Part shown: one piece after another, positions 6,625 to 13,335 of the stretch
How the letters are laid out: each line of letters begins with the position of its first letter
How positions within the stretch are numbered: position 1 is the stretch's first letter
NCBI GenBank assembly: GCA_020430675.1
Contig: JAGQJJ010000009.1
Location: 1 to 18,059, forward strand
Direction of reading: 5' to 3'
Length of the DNA stretch: 18,059 nucleotides
Origin: Myxococcales bacterium
GTDB taxonomy: Bacteria > Myxococcota > Bradymonadia > UBA7976 > UBA1532
The notes under the pieces: generated by a model
The model's database searches: none
Seen by the model: only the letters and a program-made list of their open reading frames with translations
Told to the model about the DNA's origin: nothing
Position numbers and translations under genes: made by a program

Positions 6625-7793
6625 CACGCCCCCTTGCGTCGGCGTCCGCGGTTGATGATGCCTTCGCTGCGGCGGCTCACCGCGTCGCGCAGCGTGCCAT
6701 CGCGCTGCTCGCCGAAGAGGCGGCCGATGCGCGCGCGGCTGTAGTCATAGACCGACAGCGCCCAGAGCTGCGGCCACACCGAGAGCGCGGCGAACAGGCG
6801 GTGGTTGTCCCAGGTGGGCGAGCGCTCGAAGGGTGGGTTGGTGTGGCGCATGGCACAGCCGATGGTCTCGCCATGGTTGATCACCTCATGCCACCACCAG
6901 GGCGCGTTGAAGAGCAGATCGCCCGGGTTGATCGTCACCGAGACGCGGGGCAGCCGATGGAGCGGCGAATCCGCCGGGGCCGTATGGAAGGTGCCATAGA
7001 GCGATCGCATGTTGGTGAAGGGTCGCGTCGTCAGCGGCATGAAATAGGGGGCGAGGGCGGGGTCGACCAGCGTCCAGGTCTTCTGCCCGCGAATCTGAAG
7101 GAAGAAGTTGCCGCCCGGCGCGCTGTGCAGGTTGCTGAACACGCGCTCGGTGCCAATGAAAAACGCCGCGGTGAAGACCGCATCCCAGATGCCCTCGGGA
7201 TCATAGAGCGTGCGGCGGATGCGCGGCAGGTCGAGATCTTCGACCAGCCCCGGGCATTGTTGGGTCAGCGCGCCGTTATTGTGCAGATAGAGCGGCGCTT
7301 CGTGCATGCGCTGCACGAACTCGGTAAACGGCATGTCGTGGAAGGTGAACCCGCGCTCGTTGGCCTCGTAGGCCGAGGACTCGCCGATCTCCACGGCTGA
7401 GATCGGCACCGGACCGACGCGCTCGGCCAGCCGGGCGGCGGTCGTCCAGTTGAGCACCGCGGGCGACGTTGCGCCGAAGCCACGGATGACCAGCGGGCGG
7501 CGGTAACCCTGGGTGAGATCGAGGAAGCGCGGCAGCGTCAGGTCGGCGGCGTCGATCTCGGGCATGGGCGTCGGGTCGCTGCGTTCGAAGGGCGCGATCT
7601 GCCAGAGTTCTTCGATGATGGCCTTGCGCCTCGCAAAGCGCGGCGCGCGCACCGAGGGCGCGCGGGAGAAGAGCTGGTCCAGGGTCAGCAGGCGGTAGAA
7701 CTCTCGGATGAGCGCCTGACTTCGCGCGTCGTCGGGCAGCGGGTTGTTCCTGTCGGGATCGATGGGCTCAGGACGGGTGGCTCGGGCGAACAT
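6624..7793 (-). CDS. Cupin_8/JmjC-like protein with HSA in place of the HxD metal motif
   Basis: This 389-residue protein has the architecture of the cupin-like (cupin_8/JmjC) Fe(II)/2-oxoglutarate oxygenases. An N-terminal helical part (about 1-90) precedes the family motif RRPLVIRGFG (98-107). The core follows, with SNLHSAPGGNFFLQIRGQKTW (220-240, split here as SNLHSAPGGNFF then LQIRGQKTW). It closes with NPGDLLFNAPWWWHEVINHG (289-308). His223 and His302 match the two metal-binding histidines, but residue 225 is Ala where members of the HxD...H class have Asp or Glu. Fe/2OG halogenases use the same HxA/G replacement to make room for halide; an inactive or differently liganded enzyme is equally possible. 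AGGAG with an eight-base spacer supports ATG 7793. It is the first gene of a likely operon with the 256-residue protein (one-base overlap) and the Ser/Thr kinase. The substrate is unknown. Confidence 0.83.
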   Translation of the reverse strand: MFARATRPEPIDPDRNNPLPDDARSQALIREFYRLLTLDQLFSRAPSVRAPRFARRKAIIEELWQIAPFERSDPTPMPEIDAADLTLPRFLDLTQGYRRPLVIRGFGATSPAVLNWTTAARLAERVGPVPISAVEIGESSAYEANERGFTFHDMPFTEFVQRMHEAPLYLHNNGALTQQCPGLVEDLDLPRIRRTLYDPEGIWDAVFTAAFFIGTERVFSNLHSAPGGNFFLQIRGQKTWTLVDPALAPYFMPLTTRPFTNMRSLYGTFHTAPADSPLHRLPRVSVTINPGDLLFNAPWWWHEVINHGETIGCAMRHTNPPFERSPTWDNHRLFAALSVWPQLWALSVYDYSRARIGRLFGEQRDGTLRDAVSRRSEGIINRGRRRKGA

Positions 7794-8395
7794 CTAAGTG
7801 ACTCCTGCGGGACAATGAGCTGCGGGTCGAAGGGCTCGGCCCCTGGTTCAAACATGCGCGCGCGTCGCGCGTGCCGCAATCCAGCAATAAGGAAAAGTTC
7901 AATAAAAGTGCATTGTGGCTGAGAGAGGCCGGGAAGCTGAGTCGGTCCAAGATGGGGCGGTGACGCGGACGAACATGTTGATGGCTCCAACCGGTTGCGG
8001 TGCACCAGTAGCGCAAAGGCCATGCCGGCGTCGGAGTTAAGGAATTTCAAGAGATTTCAAGAAATTACGGATGAATGACTCGCAGGGTCGCGTCATTTCG
8101 GACGCTGGCGCGTCGCGGGTGACGCGGGCCCGTCGCCACTGTCAGGCATGCCATCCACTGCTTCGCTGGAACCGAAGGCCCCGCGCAGTCGCCACCGTGG
8201 AATTGCGTTGGCGCGCCTTACCGGAAGTGGTATCGCCAAACCGACGCCTGCCACTCGGTGGGTGCGACGCCCGAATCACGGCCCAAGGGGGGCCGAGCGT
8301 GCTGCACCGAGACCTCGCCCATCACCGACCGCGGGACGCAGGCCCAAACCGGGAGCGCCGGCCCGAAGACATGGCGCTCGGGGCGCACGCCGGCC
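7794..8395. other. About 600 bases without a convincing gene
   Basis: This is the divergent region between the cupin_8/JmjC-like gene (minus) and the SAM decarboxylase gene (plus), so it should hold both promoters. It contains a less GC-rich patch (about 7878-7925). On the minus strand that patch includes a TTGAAC-like -35 candidate near 7900, with no good -10. It also holds the AT-rich repeat at 8043-8066. A perfect stem CGGCCC/GGGCCG (8279-8284 with 8290-8295) has no T-run and lies about 100 bases before the decarboxylase start. Open frames here have poor codon usage, Arg/Pro-rich products and no ribosome sites. I recognise no riboswitch. Confidence 0.6.
8043..8066. repeat. AT-rich 10-bp tandem repeat with inverted ends
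   Basis: ATTTCAAGA occurs at 8044-8052 and again at 8054-8062, exactly one helical turn apart. AATTTC (8043-8048) and GAAATT (8061-8066) form inverted ends. In a GC-rich genome such a block stands out and resembles a regulator operator. It lies about 250 bases upstream of the cupin_8/JmjC-like gene and about 330 upstream of the decarboxylase gene. Confidence 0.45.
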
Positions 8396-8821
8396 ATGGT
8401 TGAAGTCTCGCCCACCGACGCGCGGCGCCCGCCGCCGAGCACCTTCGGCCGCCATCTGCTCGCCGAGCTGCACGGCTGCGACCCGGCGGTGCTCGATGAC
8501 GTCGACGCCGTCGACCGCGTGATGCGCGACGCGGCGCATGCCACCGGGGCGCGGGTGGTGACGACGGCGATTCACCGCTTCGCGCCGCAGGGCGTGACCG
8601 GGGTGGTGGTCATCGAAGAGTCGCACCTGTCGATCCACACCTGGCCCGAACACGGCTACGCGGCGATCGATGTCTACACCTGCGGCGACTGCGACCCCGA
8701 GGCGGCCCTGCCCGTCGCCGCCGCGGGCCTGGGCGCCACCGCGCATGAGGTCATGTTTGTCGAGCGCGGCCGCCCGGGCCAACAGCCCGGCATGCGCGTG
8801 CGCTTCCATCGGGCGGACTGA
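8396..8821 (+). CDS. speD: S-adenosylmethionine decarboxylase proenzyme
   Basis: This 141-residue protein is a pyruvoyl-dependent enzyme that decarboxylates S-adenosylmethionine, giving the aminopropyl donor for spermidine synthesis. The class 1B (SpeH-like) signature EESHLSIHTWPEHGYAAIDV is intact. Self-cleavage would fall between Glu75 and Ser76, with Ser76 becoming the pyruvoyl group. His81 (processing) and Cys96 (proton donor, TCGDCDP) have the same spacing as Ser63, His68 and Cys83 of the Thermotoga maritima enzyme. The length fits the short bacterial family of about 120-140 residues. The frame is open from 8258, but the extra 46 residues are not family-like, so the ATG at 8396 is preferred; it has no clear Shine-Dalgarno sequence. 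No spermidine synthase gene lies nearby. The stop is only six bases from the end of the convergent cytochrome gene. Confidence 0.92.
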   Translation: MVEVSPTDARRPPPSTFGRHLLAELHGCDPAVLDDVDAVDRVMRDAAHATGARVVTTAIHRFAPQGVTGVVVIEESHLSIHTWPEHGYAAIDVYTCGDCDPEAALPVAAAGLGATAHEVMFVERGRPGQQPGMRVRFHRAD

Positions 8822-8827
8822 CGGCGA

Positions 8828-9340
8828 TCAATCCGGCGTGCAGCGCAGCTCGTAGCCATCGGGCGGCGAGCAATGGTCGACATGGCAGCGCAGGCAGACG
8901 AGCGGGGCGCCGTCGTCGGTCACCCGCATCTCGGGGGTAAGCCGCTGCCAGCGCCAGTCATAGCCCTCGGGCAGCGCGCCCGGCGCCAGCTTGCGGGTGG
9001 CGGTCAGGCTGACAAACTCGTCCTCGTGGCAGCCGGCGCGGTCATACTCGCGTTTGACAAAGAGCGCGCCGGGGGGGAAGGGCTCGTCGCAGGGCTCGCC
9101 GCGCAGCACGCACCGGCGATAGATCGCCGCCGCCTCGGGGTCGGCGAAGATGCGCACATGGCGGAGGTCGTGCTCGTGGCTGTGACGGCAGGGCACCACC
9201 TCGACAAGCGTGTCGAGCTCGGTGGGGGTGAAGCAGGGCAGCGGGCCGGTCAGGTCCGGGCCGTCATCGCAGCCCGCCGCCGTGCTCAGCAGCATCAGCA
9301 TCCACGTGGCGCGCATGGCCCTGGGAACGAAGCGGCGCAT
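8828..9340 (-). CDS. Cytochrome P460-like c-type heme lipoprotein
   Basis: The 170-residue product has a lipoprotein signal peptide (MRRFVPRAMRATWMLMLLSTAAGC, quoted in part: LLSTAAGC) with lipidated Cys24. A single c-type heme site CLRCH (149-153) lies near the C-terminus. The region PPGALFVKREYDRAGC, EFVSLTATRKLAPGALPEGY and DWRWQRL before it resembles cytochrome P460-family proteins, where a lysine crosslink tunes the heme; Lys96 is a candidate but cannot be assigned without alignment. The protein is cysteine-rich outside the heme site (36, 51, 77, 84, 104, 157, 167), suggesting disulphides in an oxidising compartment. A His-rich CRHSHEHDLRH segment (51-61) could bind metal. No ribosome site supports ATG 9340; ATG 9316 also leaves a usable signal peptide. 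Substrate unknown; electron transfer or small-molecule oxidation at the membrane are reasonable roles. Confidence 0.75.
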   Translation of the reverse strand: MRRFVPRAMRATWMLMLLSTAAGCDDGPDLTGPLPCFTPTELDTLVEVVPCRHSHEHDLRHVRIFADPEAAAIYRRCVLRGEPCDEPFPPGALFVKREYDRAGCHEDEFVSLTATRKLAPGALPEGYDWRWQRLTPEMRVTDDGAPLVCLRCHVDHCSPPDGYELRCTPD

Positions 9341-9552
9341 CGGCGACGACCATAGCGCTGGCGAGCGGTCGGCGACAAGACGTCACCGGGAAGTGGCATT
9401 CGCCCGTTGCTCGACAAAGCGGGGCATGCGCGCTGCCGTGCGCCGAATGACGGCAGCGGTGACCCCATCCGCGCTGCAAGTCGGCGCCGTGTCGCGCGAT
9501 TTGCATTCTGCCGTCGATCCATGATTGATCAGTGCCTGCTCGGGAGGCGCCC

Positions 9553-10575
9553 ATGATTCGTGCCCGCGTCCGGTTTGTGCTGCTGGCCCTGGCCTTGCTG
9601 CCCCTCGCCGCCTGTGACGACGAACCCGCCGAAGAGGCGGGGAGCTGGTCGGTGGTCTTCGAGGAGCTGCCCGGCGCACTGCTCTCGGTCTACGGCACGG
9701 CCTCGGATGACGTGTGGGTCGTCGGCGCCGACGCCGATGATGGCGCCGGGCCGGCGGTGCTGCACTACGACGGCGAAGGTTGGACGCGCATGGCCACTGG
9801 CGCGAGCGGCTCGCTGTGGTGGGTGACGGGGCGCGGCGACACCTTGTGGATGGTGGGCGAGGGCGGCCTGATCCTGCGCCACGTCCGCGGCTCGGGCACA
9901 TTCGAGCAGATGACCCCGCCCGACACCGCGCCCACGCTCTTCGGCGTGCTGGCGTTTGCCGATGACGATGTCTGGGCGGTCGGCGGCGAAGCGGTCGGCA
10001 ATCGCGGCGCGGTCTGGCACTACGATGGCACCGCCTGGGCGGCCGCGGCCGACGTGCCTGAAGAAGCGCTGGCCGAAGGGCAGCTCTTCAAGCTCTGGGG
10101 CCGCGGCGCCGATGACTTCTATATCGTCGGCCTCGGCGGCATCGCCCTGCACCGCAGCGGCGGCGCGTTTGCCACGCTCGACGTGCCCACCGGGCGCGGC
10201 CTGTTCACGATTCACGGCGACGGCGACCTCGCCTTTGCGGTCGGCGGCTTTCAGAGCGGCCTCGTGCTGCGCCTGCAGGGCGGCGCCTTCACCGAGGTGA
10301 CGCCGCCCGGCGCGCCGCAGCTCAACGGGGTCTTTGTCACCCCCGAGGGCGAGGCGGTCGCGGTGGGGCTCGCGGGCGCGGTCTGGCGCTGGTCCAAGGG
10401 CGCTTGGAAGGCCGACGAGAAGGCCCCGCGCCTGCGCGTTGACCTGCACGCGGCCTATCAGGACGAGACCGGCGGCGTCTTTGCCGTCGGTGGATTTGTC
10501 GTCTCAGAGCCGCTCAACCGCGGCGTGCTCGTGCATTACGGCGCGGCCATTGCCGACGCCGTGCAGAGTCCGTAA
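9553..10575 (+). CDS. Seven-repeat beta-propeller lipoprotein
   Basis: This 340-residue predicted lipoprotein has a clean signal peptide ending LALLPLAAC (Cys21), followed by an acidic DDEPAEE. The mature part contains seven imperfect copies of a unit of about 45 residues centred on W/F-x-VG followed by a strand ending in 'HYDG-x-W'. Examples are DDVWVVGADADDGAGPAVLH, TLWMVGEGGLILRH, DDVWAVGGEAVGNRGAVWHY, DDFYIVGLGGIALHR, LAFAVGGFQSGLVLR, EAVAVGLAGAVWRW and GVFAVGGFVVSEPLNRGVLV. Seven units suggest a complete seven-bladed propeller. GGGAGG with a five-base spacer selects ATG 9553 over the upstream GTG 9532. It is the first of four plus-strand genes, the next two being NHL-repeat lipoproteins. 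Role is probably protein- or ligand-binding at the cell envelope; nothing enzymatic is visible. Confidence 0.82.
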   Translation: MIRARVRFVLLALALLPLAACDDEPAEEAGSWSVVFEELPGALLSVYGTASDDVWVVGADADDGAGPAVLHYDGEGWTRMATGASGSLWWVTGRGDTLWMVGEGGLILRHVRGSGTFEQMTPPDTAPTLFGVLAFADDDVWAVGGEAVGNRGAVWHYDGTAWAAAADVPEEALAEGQLFKLWGRGADDFYIVGLGGIALHRSGGAFATLDVPTGRGLFTIHGDGDLAFAVGGFQSGLVLRLQGGAFTEVTPPGAPQLNGVFVTPEGEAVAVGLAGAVWRWSKGAWKADEKAPRLRVDLHAAYQDETGGVFAVGGFVVSEPLNRGVLVHYGAAIADAVQSP

Positions 10576-10580
10576 GACTC
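10566..10580 (+). other. Small hairpin around the stop codon of the propeller gene
   Basis: GAGTC (10566-10570) and GACTC (10576-10580) form a perfect 5-bp stem whose loop CGTAA contains the TAA stop. There is no T-run. It could modestly reduce read-through into the NHL genes, but a stem this short can arise by chance. Confidence 0.2.
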
Positions 10581-10627
10581 CAAATGAGTATCGTCCAGTC
10601 GGTATCTCTATCCCCGAGGAGATCATG

Positions 10628-11779
10628 ATGAGCAGACGCTCCCGACGATGGTCCGCCCCGCTGCTCGCGTGCGCGGCCGTCTCGTTTTTCGGCTGCGGGA
10701 CCGAAGAGGATCCCGCGCCGACCTGCCCCAAGACGCCCGGCGTCATCTGCCCGTGGGCCGGCAACGGCGCCGCCGGCTTCAACGGCGACGGCAAACCGCT
10801 CACCGAGTCGCGCATGTACTGGCCGATGGACCTGACGTTCACCTCGACCGGCCCCTACGTGCTCGACTGGAACAACCACCGCGTGCGCCATGTGACGCCC
10901 GAGGGCACGTTCCAGACGGTCGTGGGCACCGACTTCATCGGCGATGGCCCGCCCGATTTGTCGGACCTGCAGGCCCCCGGTGCCTTGGGCACCACCGTCA
11001 ACCTGAACCACCCGACCCAGGTGATCGAGCTGCCCGACGGCCGGCTGCTGCTGGTCTCGTGGCATAACCACAAGCTGCGCATCTACGACCCCGACACCGG
11101 CATGGTGGTGGTCGCCTGCGGGCGCGGCGCCGGGTTCGATGGCGACGGCGCGCTCGACGCGGTGCGCTTCAACCAGCCCAACGCGGCGACGTTTGCGCCC
11201 GATGGCAGCCTGTACGTGCTCGACCAGCGCAATCAGCGCATCCGGCGCATCGACGAGCTGGGCGCCAACGGCGTCATCGAGACGGTGGTCGGCACCGGTG
11301 AGATCGGCTTCGAGGGCGACGGCGGCGACCCGCTGGCGGCCAAGGTGCACTTCCCCGAAGGCAGCAACCCGCCGCCCGCCGGCTCGCTGGTCTTCGATGC
11401 ACAGGGGCGGCTGTACTTCTCCGACATCCTCAACGACCGGGTGCGGCGGGTCGACTTCGCGGCCAATACCATCGAGACCGTGCTGGGCGACGGCACGGCG
11501 GCCACGCTCGACAACCCGCGCGACCTGGAGCGCGGCCCCGACGGGCGCATCTACGTGGCCGACGAGGCCAACAACCGCGTGCTGGCGCTCGACCCCGAGT
11601 CGCTGGCGGTCGAGGTCATCGCCGGCACCGGAACGCAGGGCGACAGCGGCGACTTCGGCCCGGCCACCGCCGCGCAGCTCTACCGGCCTTCGGGGCTGGC
11701 GTTTGATGACGATGGCAACCTGTACATCGCCGATAGCTACAACCATCGCATTCGCATGGTGCGCGGAGGTCAGCCATGA
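10628..11779 (+). CDS. NHL-repeat beta-propeller lipoprotein (first of tandem pair)
   Basis: The 383-residue product has a basic signal peptide (MSRRSRRW) and a lipobox ending SFFGC (Cys23), followed by an acidic segment. At least six NHL-type units follow, each with a D-x-x-N-x-R-(V/I/L)-R signature closing a strand: DWNNHRVRHV, SWHNHKLRIY, DQRNQRIRRI, DILNDRVRRV, DEANNRVLAL and DSYNHRIRMV. Between them are GxGxxGFxGDG loops. This predicts a six-bladed propeller, a fold used for protein or ligand binding. GAGGAG at 10616-10621 has a six-base spacer to ATG 10628 and only three to ATG 10625, so 10628 is chosen; the longer frame from 10334 is a shadow of the preceding gene. It overlaps the next gene by ATGA, showing coupling. 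The paralogue next door shares DWNNHRVR and LNHPT at the same places. Confidence 0.87.
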   Translation: MSRRSRRWSAPLLACAAVSFFGCGTEEDPAPTCPKTPGVICPWAGNGAAGFNGDGKPLTESRMYWPMDLTFTSTGPYVLDWNNHRVRHVTPEGTFQTVVGTDFIGDGPPDLSDLQAPGALGTTVNLNHPTQVIELPDGRLLLVSWHNHKLRIYDPDTGMVVVACGRGAGFDGDGALDAVRFNQPNAATFAPDGSLYVLDQRNQRIRRIDELGANGVIETVVGTGEIGFEGDGGDPLAAKVHFPEGSNPPPAGSLVFDAQGRLYFSDILNDRVRRVDFAANTIETVLGDGTAATLDNPRDLERGPDGRIYVADEANNRVLALDPESLAVEVIAGTGTQGDSGDFGPATAAQLYRPSGLAFDDDGNLYIADSYNHRIRMVRGGQP

Positions 11780-12903
11780 GCCGCGATCGCTTCTTGTTGG
11801 GGCTCGCTCTCGCTTCCGGGATGGCGTTGGCCGCCTGTGACGAGGCCGAAGACACCGGCTGCAAGGCCGCGCCGGGCAATATCTGCACGGCGGTCGGCAC
11901 TGGCATCGCCGGGCTCTCGGACGATGGCATGGACCCGCTCGCCACCGACCTGTATCTGCCGCAGGACGTCACGACCGTCGGCGATGGCAGCTTCTACATC
12001 CTCGACTGGAACAACCACCGCGTGCGTCTGATGGCCGACAACACCATCCGCACCATCATCGGCACCGGCTACCTGGGCGACGCGCCCAACGGGCTGGCGG
12101 TCAACTCCAGTCTGAACCACCCGACCCATGTCACCATCGGGCCCGATGAGAAGCTGTACATCGCGGCGTGGCACAACTCGAAGGTGCTGCGCTACGACCC
12201 GCGCACCGAGACGGTCGAAGCCATCTGTGGCACCGGGGCGCGCAGCTTCAACGGCGATGGCTTGCCGGCCGTCGAGACCTTCCTCGACCTGCCGGTGGCC
12301 ACGGCCTTTGCGCCCGATGGCTCGCTGTACATCGCCGATCAGGCCAACCAGCGCATCCGCGCGCTGCGGCCCGATGGCACCGTCGACACGGTGGTCGGCA
12401 TCGGCGAGCAGGGTTATAGCGGCGACGAAGGCCCGGCGATCGAAGCGCGCCTCAACCTGCCCGTCAGCCAGTCGGCGCCGCCCGCGGGACGCATCGAGAC
12501 CAGCGCCGATGGCACCCTCTACATCGCCGACACGCTGAACCATGTCATCCGCAAGGTCACGCCCGATGGCATGATCAGCACCATCGCCGGCACCGGCACG
12601 GCGGGCAATGGCAGCGGCGACAACCCGCTCGCCGCCGCGCTCGACACCCCGAGCGATGTGGCGGTCGATGCCAATGGCAATGTTTTCATCGCCGACACGA
12701 TGAACAACTGCATTCGCAAGGTCAGCGCCGACGGCAAGTTGTCGACGGTCGCCGGCGTCTGCGGCACGCCCGGCTTCGAGGGCGACGGCGGCCCGGCCAA
12801 CGCCGCGCTGCTCGACCGCCCCTACGGCGTCGCGGTCGACACCGATGGCACCGTGTTTGTGGCTGACACCCACAACCATGTGATCCGCAAGGTCTTCCCC
12901 TGA
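11776..12903 (+). CDS. NHL-repeat beta-propeller lipoprotein (second of tandem pair)
   Basis: This 375-residue lipoprotein (GMALAAC, Cys21, then acidic DEAED) is a paralogue of the preceding gene and overlaps it by four bases (ATGA). GGAGGT with a five-base spacer lies inside the upstream gene. NHL units end in DWNNHRVRLM, AWHNSKVLRY, DQANQRIRAL, DTLNHVIRKV, DTMNNCIRKV and DTHNHVIRKV, with loops such as GTGxxGxxGDGGPA typical of bacterial NHL proteins, so six blades are likely. The last three repeats are more regular than those of the upstream copy, so the two have diverged mainly in the C-terminal half. Both have a Cys shortly after the lipid anchor (KAAPGNICTAVG here, KTPGVICPWAG in the first), probably a conserved disulphide. 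Likely surface- or periplasm-exposed; ligand unknown. Confidence 0.9.
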   Translation: MSRDRFLLGLALASGMALAACDEAEDTGCKAAPGNICTAVGTGIAGLSDDGMDPLATDLYLPQDVTTVGDGSFYILDWNNHRVRLMADNTIRTIIGTGYLGDAPNGLAVNSSLNHPTHVTIGPDEKLYIAAWHNSKVLRYDPRTETVEAICGTGARSFNGDGLPAVETFLDLPVATAFAPDGSLYIADQANQRIRALRPDGTVDTVVGIGEQGYSGDEGPAIEARLNLPVSQSAPPAGRIETSADGTLYIADTLNHVIRKVTPDGMISTIAGTGTAGNGSGDNPLAAALDTPSDVAVDANGNVFIADTMNNCIRKVSADGKLSTVAGVCGTPGFEGDGGPANAALLDRPYGVAVDTDGTVFVADTHNHVIRKVFP

Positions 12904-12911
12904 CATCGCTC

Positions 12912-13334
12912 ATGGCGGGTTACTCGGGCACACCGCTGGTCAAGAAGCTGGGCATCAAGCCCGGCGCCACGGTCGCGGTGCTCGACGCGCCCGCCGACTT
13001 CGCGGCGACGCTGGGCGCCCTGCCCGAAGGCGCGCGTTGCGAAGCCACCCTCGGCGAAGAGCGAGCGGTCATCGTCTGGTTCACCCGCGACGCCGCCGCG
13101 CTCGCCGCCCGCCTGCCCGCGCTGAAAGCCGCGCTCGACTGGCAGGGCGGCCTGTGGATCGCGTGGCCCAAGAAGGCATCGAAGGTGTCCACCGACATCA
13201 CCGAAGACGTCGTGCGCGCCCTCGCCCTCGCCGCCGGCCTGGTCGACAACAAGGTCTGCGCCATCGACGCGGTCTGGTCGGGGCTGCGGCTGGTCTACCG
13301 CAAGGCCGACCGACCCAGCCCGCGCCGTCGGTAG
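12912..13334 (+). CDS. DUF3052 family protein
   Basis: This 140-residue soluble protein matches what I know of the DUF3052 family. It has the start MAGYSGTPLVKKLGIKPG, a central VIVWFTRDAAALAARLPAL, the LWIAWPKKASK segment (about 79-89), TDITEDVVRALALAAGLVD and the ending DAVWSGLRLVYR. No function is established that I can name. The fold is expected to be alpha/beta, and no catalytic motif is visible. The ATG lies eight bases after the stop of the second NHL gene, so it is likely on the same transcript, although the functional link to secreted lipoproteins is not obvious. Its stop codon is separated by a single base from the stop of the convergent cupin gene, leaving no room for a terminator between them. 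Confidence 0.87.
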   Translation: MAGYSGTPLVKKLGIKPGATVAVLDAPADFAATLGALPEGARCEATLGEERAVIVWFTRDAAALAARLPALKAALDWQGGLWIAWPKKASKVSTDITEDVVRALALAAGLVDNKVCAIDAVWSGLRLVYRKADRPSPRRR

Positions 13335-13335
13335 A

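Noticed and set aside
7685..8050. A 121-codon minus-strand frame upstream of and overlapping the cupin_8/JmjC-like gene
   Set aside because: No ribosome site and mixed composition, and it runs out of frame into the well-supported gene.
8279..8295. Perfect stem CGGCCC/GGGCCG upstream of the decarboxylase, considered as a terminator or SAM-responsive riboswitch
   Set aside because: No T-run follows and the surroundings show none of the conserved cores of SAM riboswitches known to me; a 6-bp G/C stem is expected by chance in such DNA.
8071..8403. A 110-codon plus-strand frame just after the AT-rich repeat
   Set aside because: Arg/Pro-rich product, no Shine-Dalgarno sequence, no recognisable family; it runs into the decarboxylase start out of frame.
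9341..9552. Promoter before the seven-repeat propeller gene (TTGCAT near 9501 and ATTGAT 17 bases on)
   Set aside because: The -10 match is poor and lineage-specific sigma factor preferences are unknown; not strong enough to list.
10514..12906. Two long minus-strand frames opposite the NHL genes
   Set aside because: They mirror the repeated NHL codons, giving apparently repetitive proteins (repeated 'AIGRDG/VDRQ'-like runs). The sense strand has signal peptides, ribosome sites and conserved repeats.
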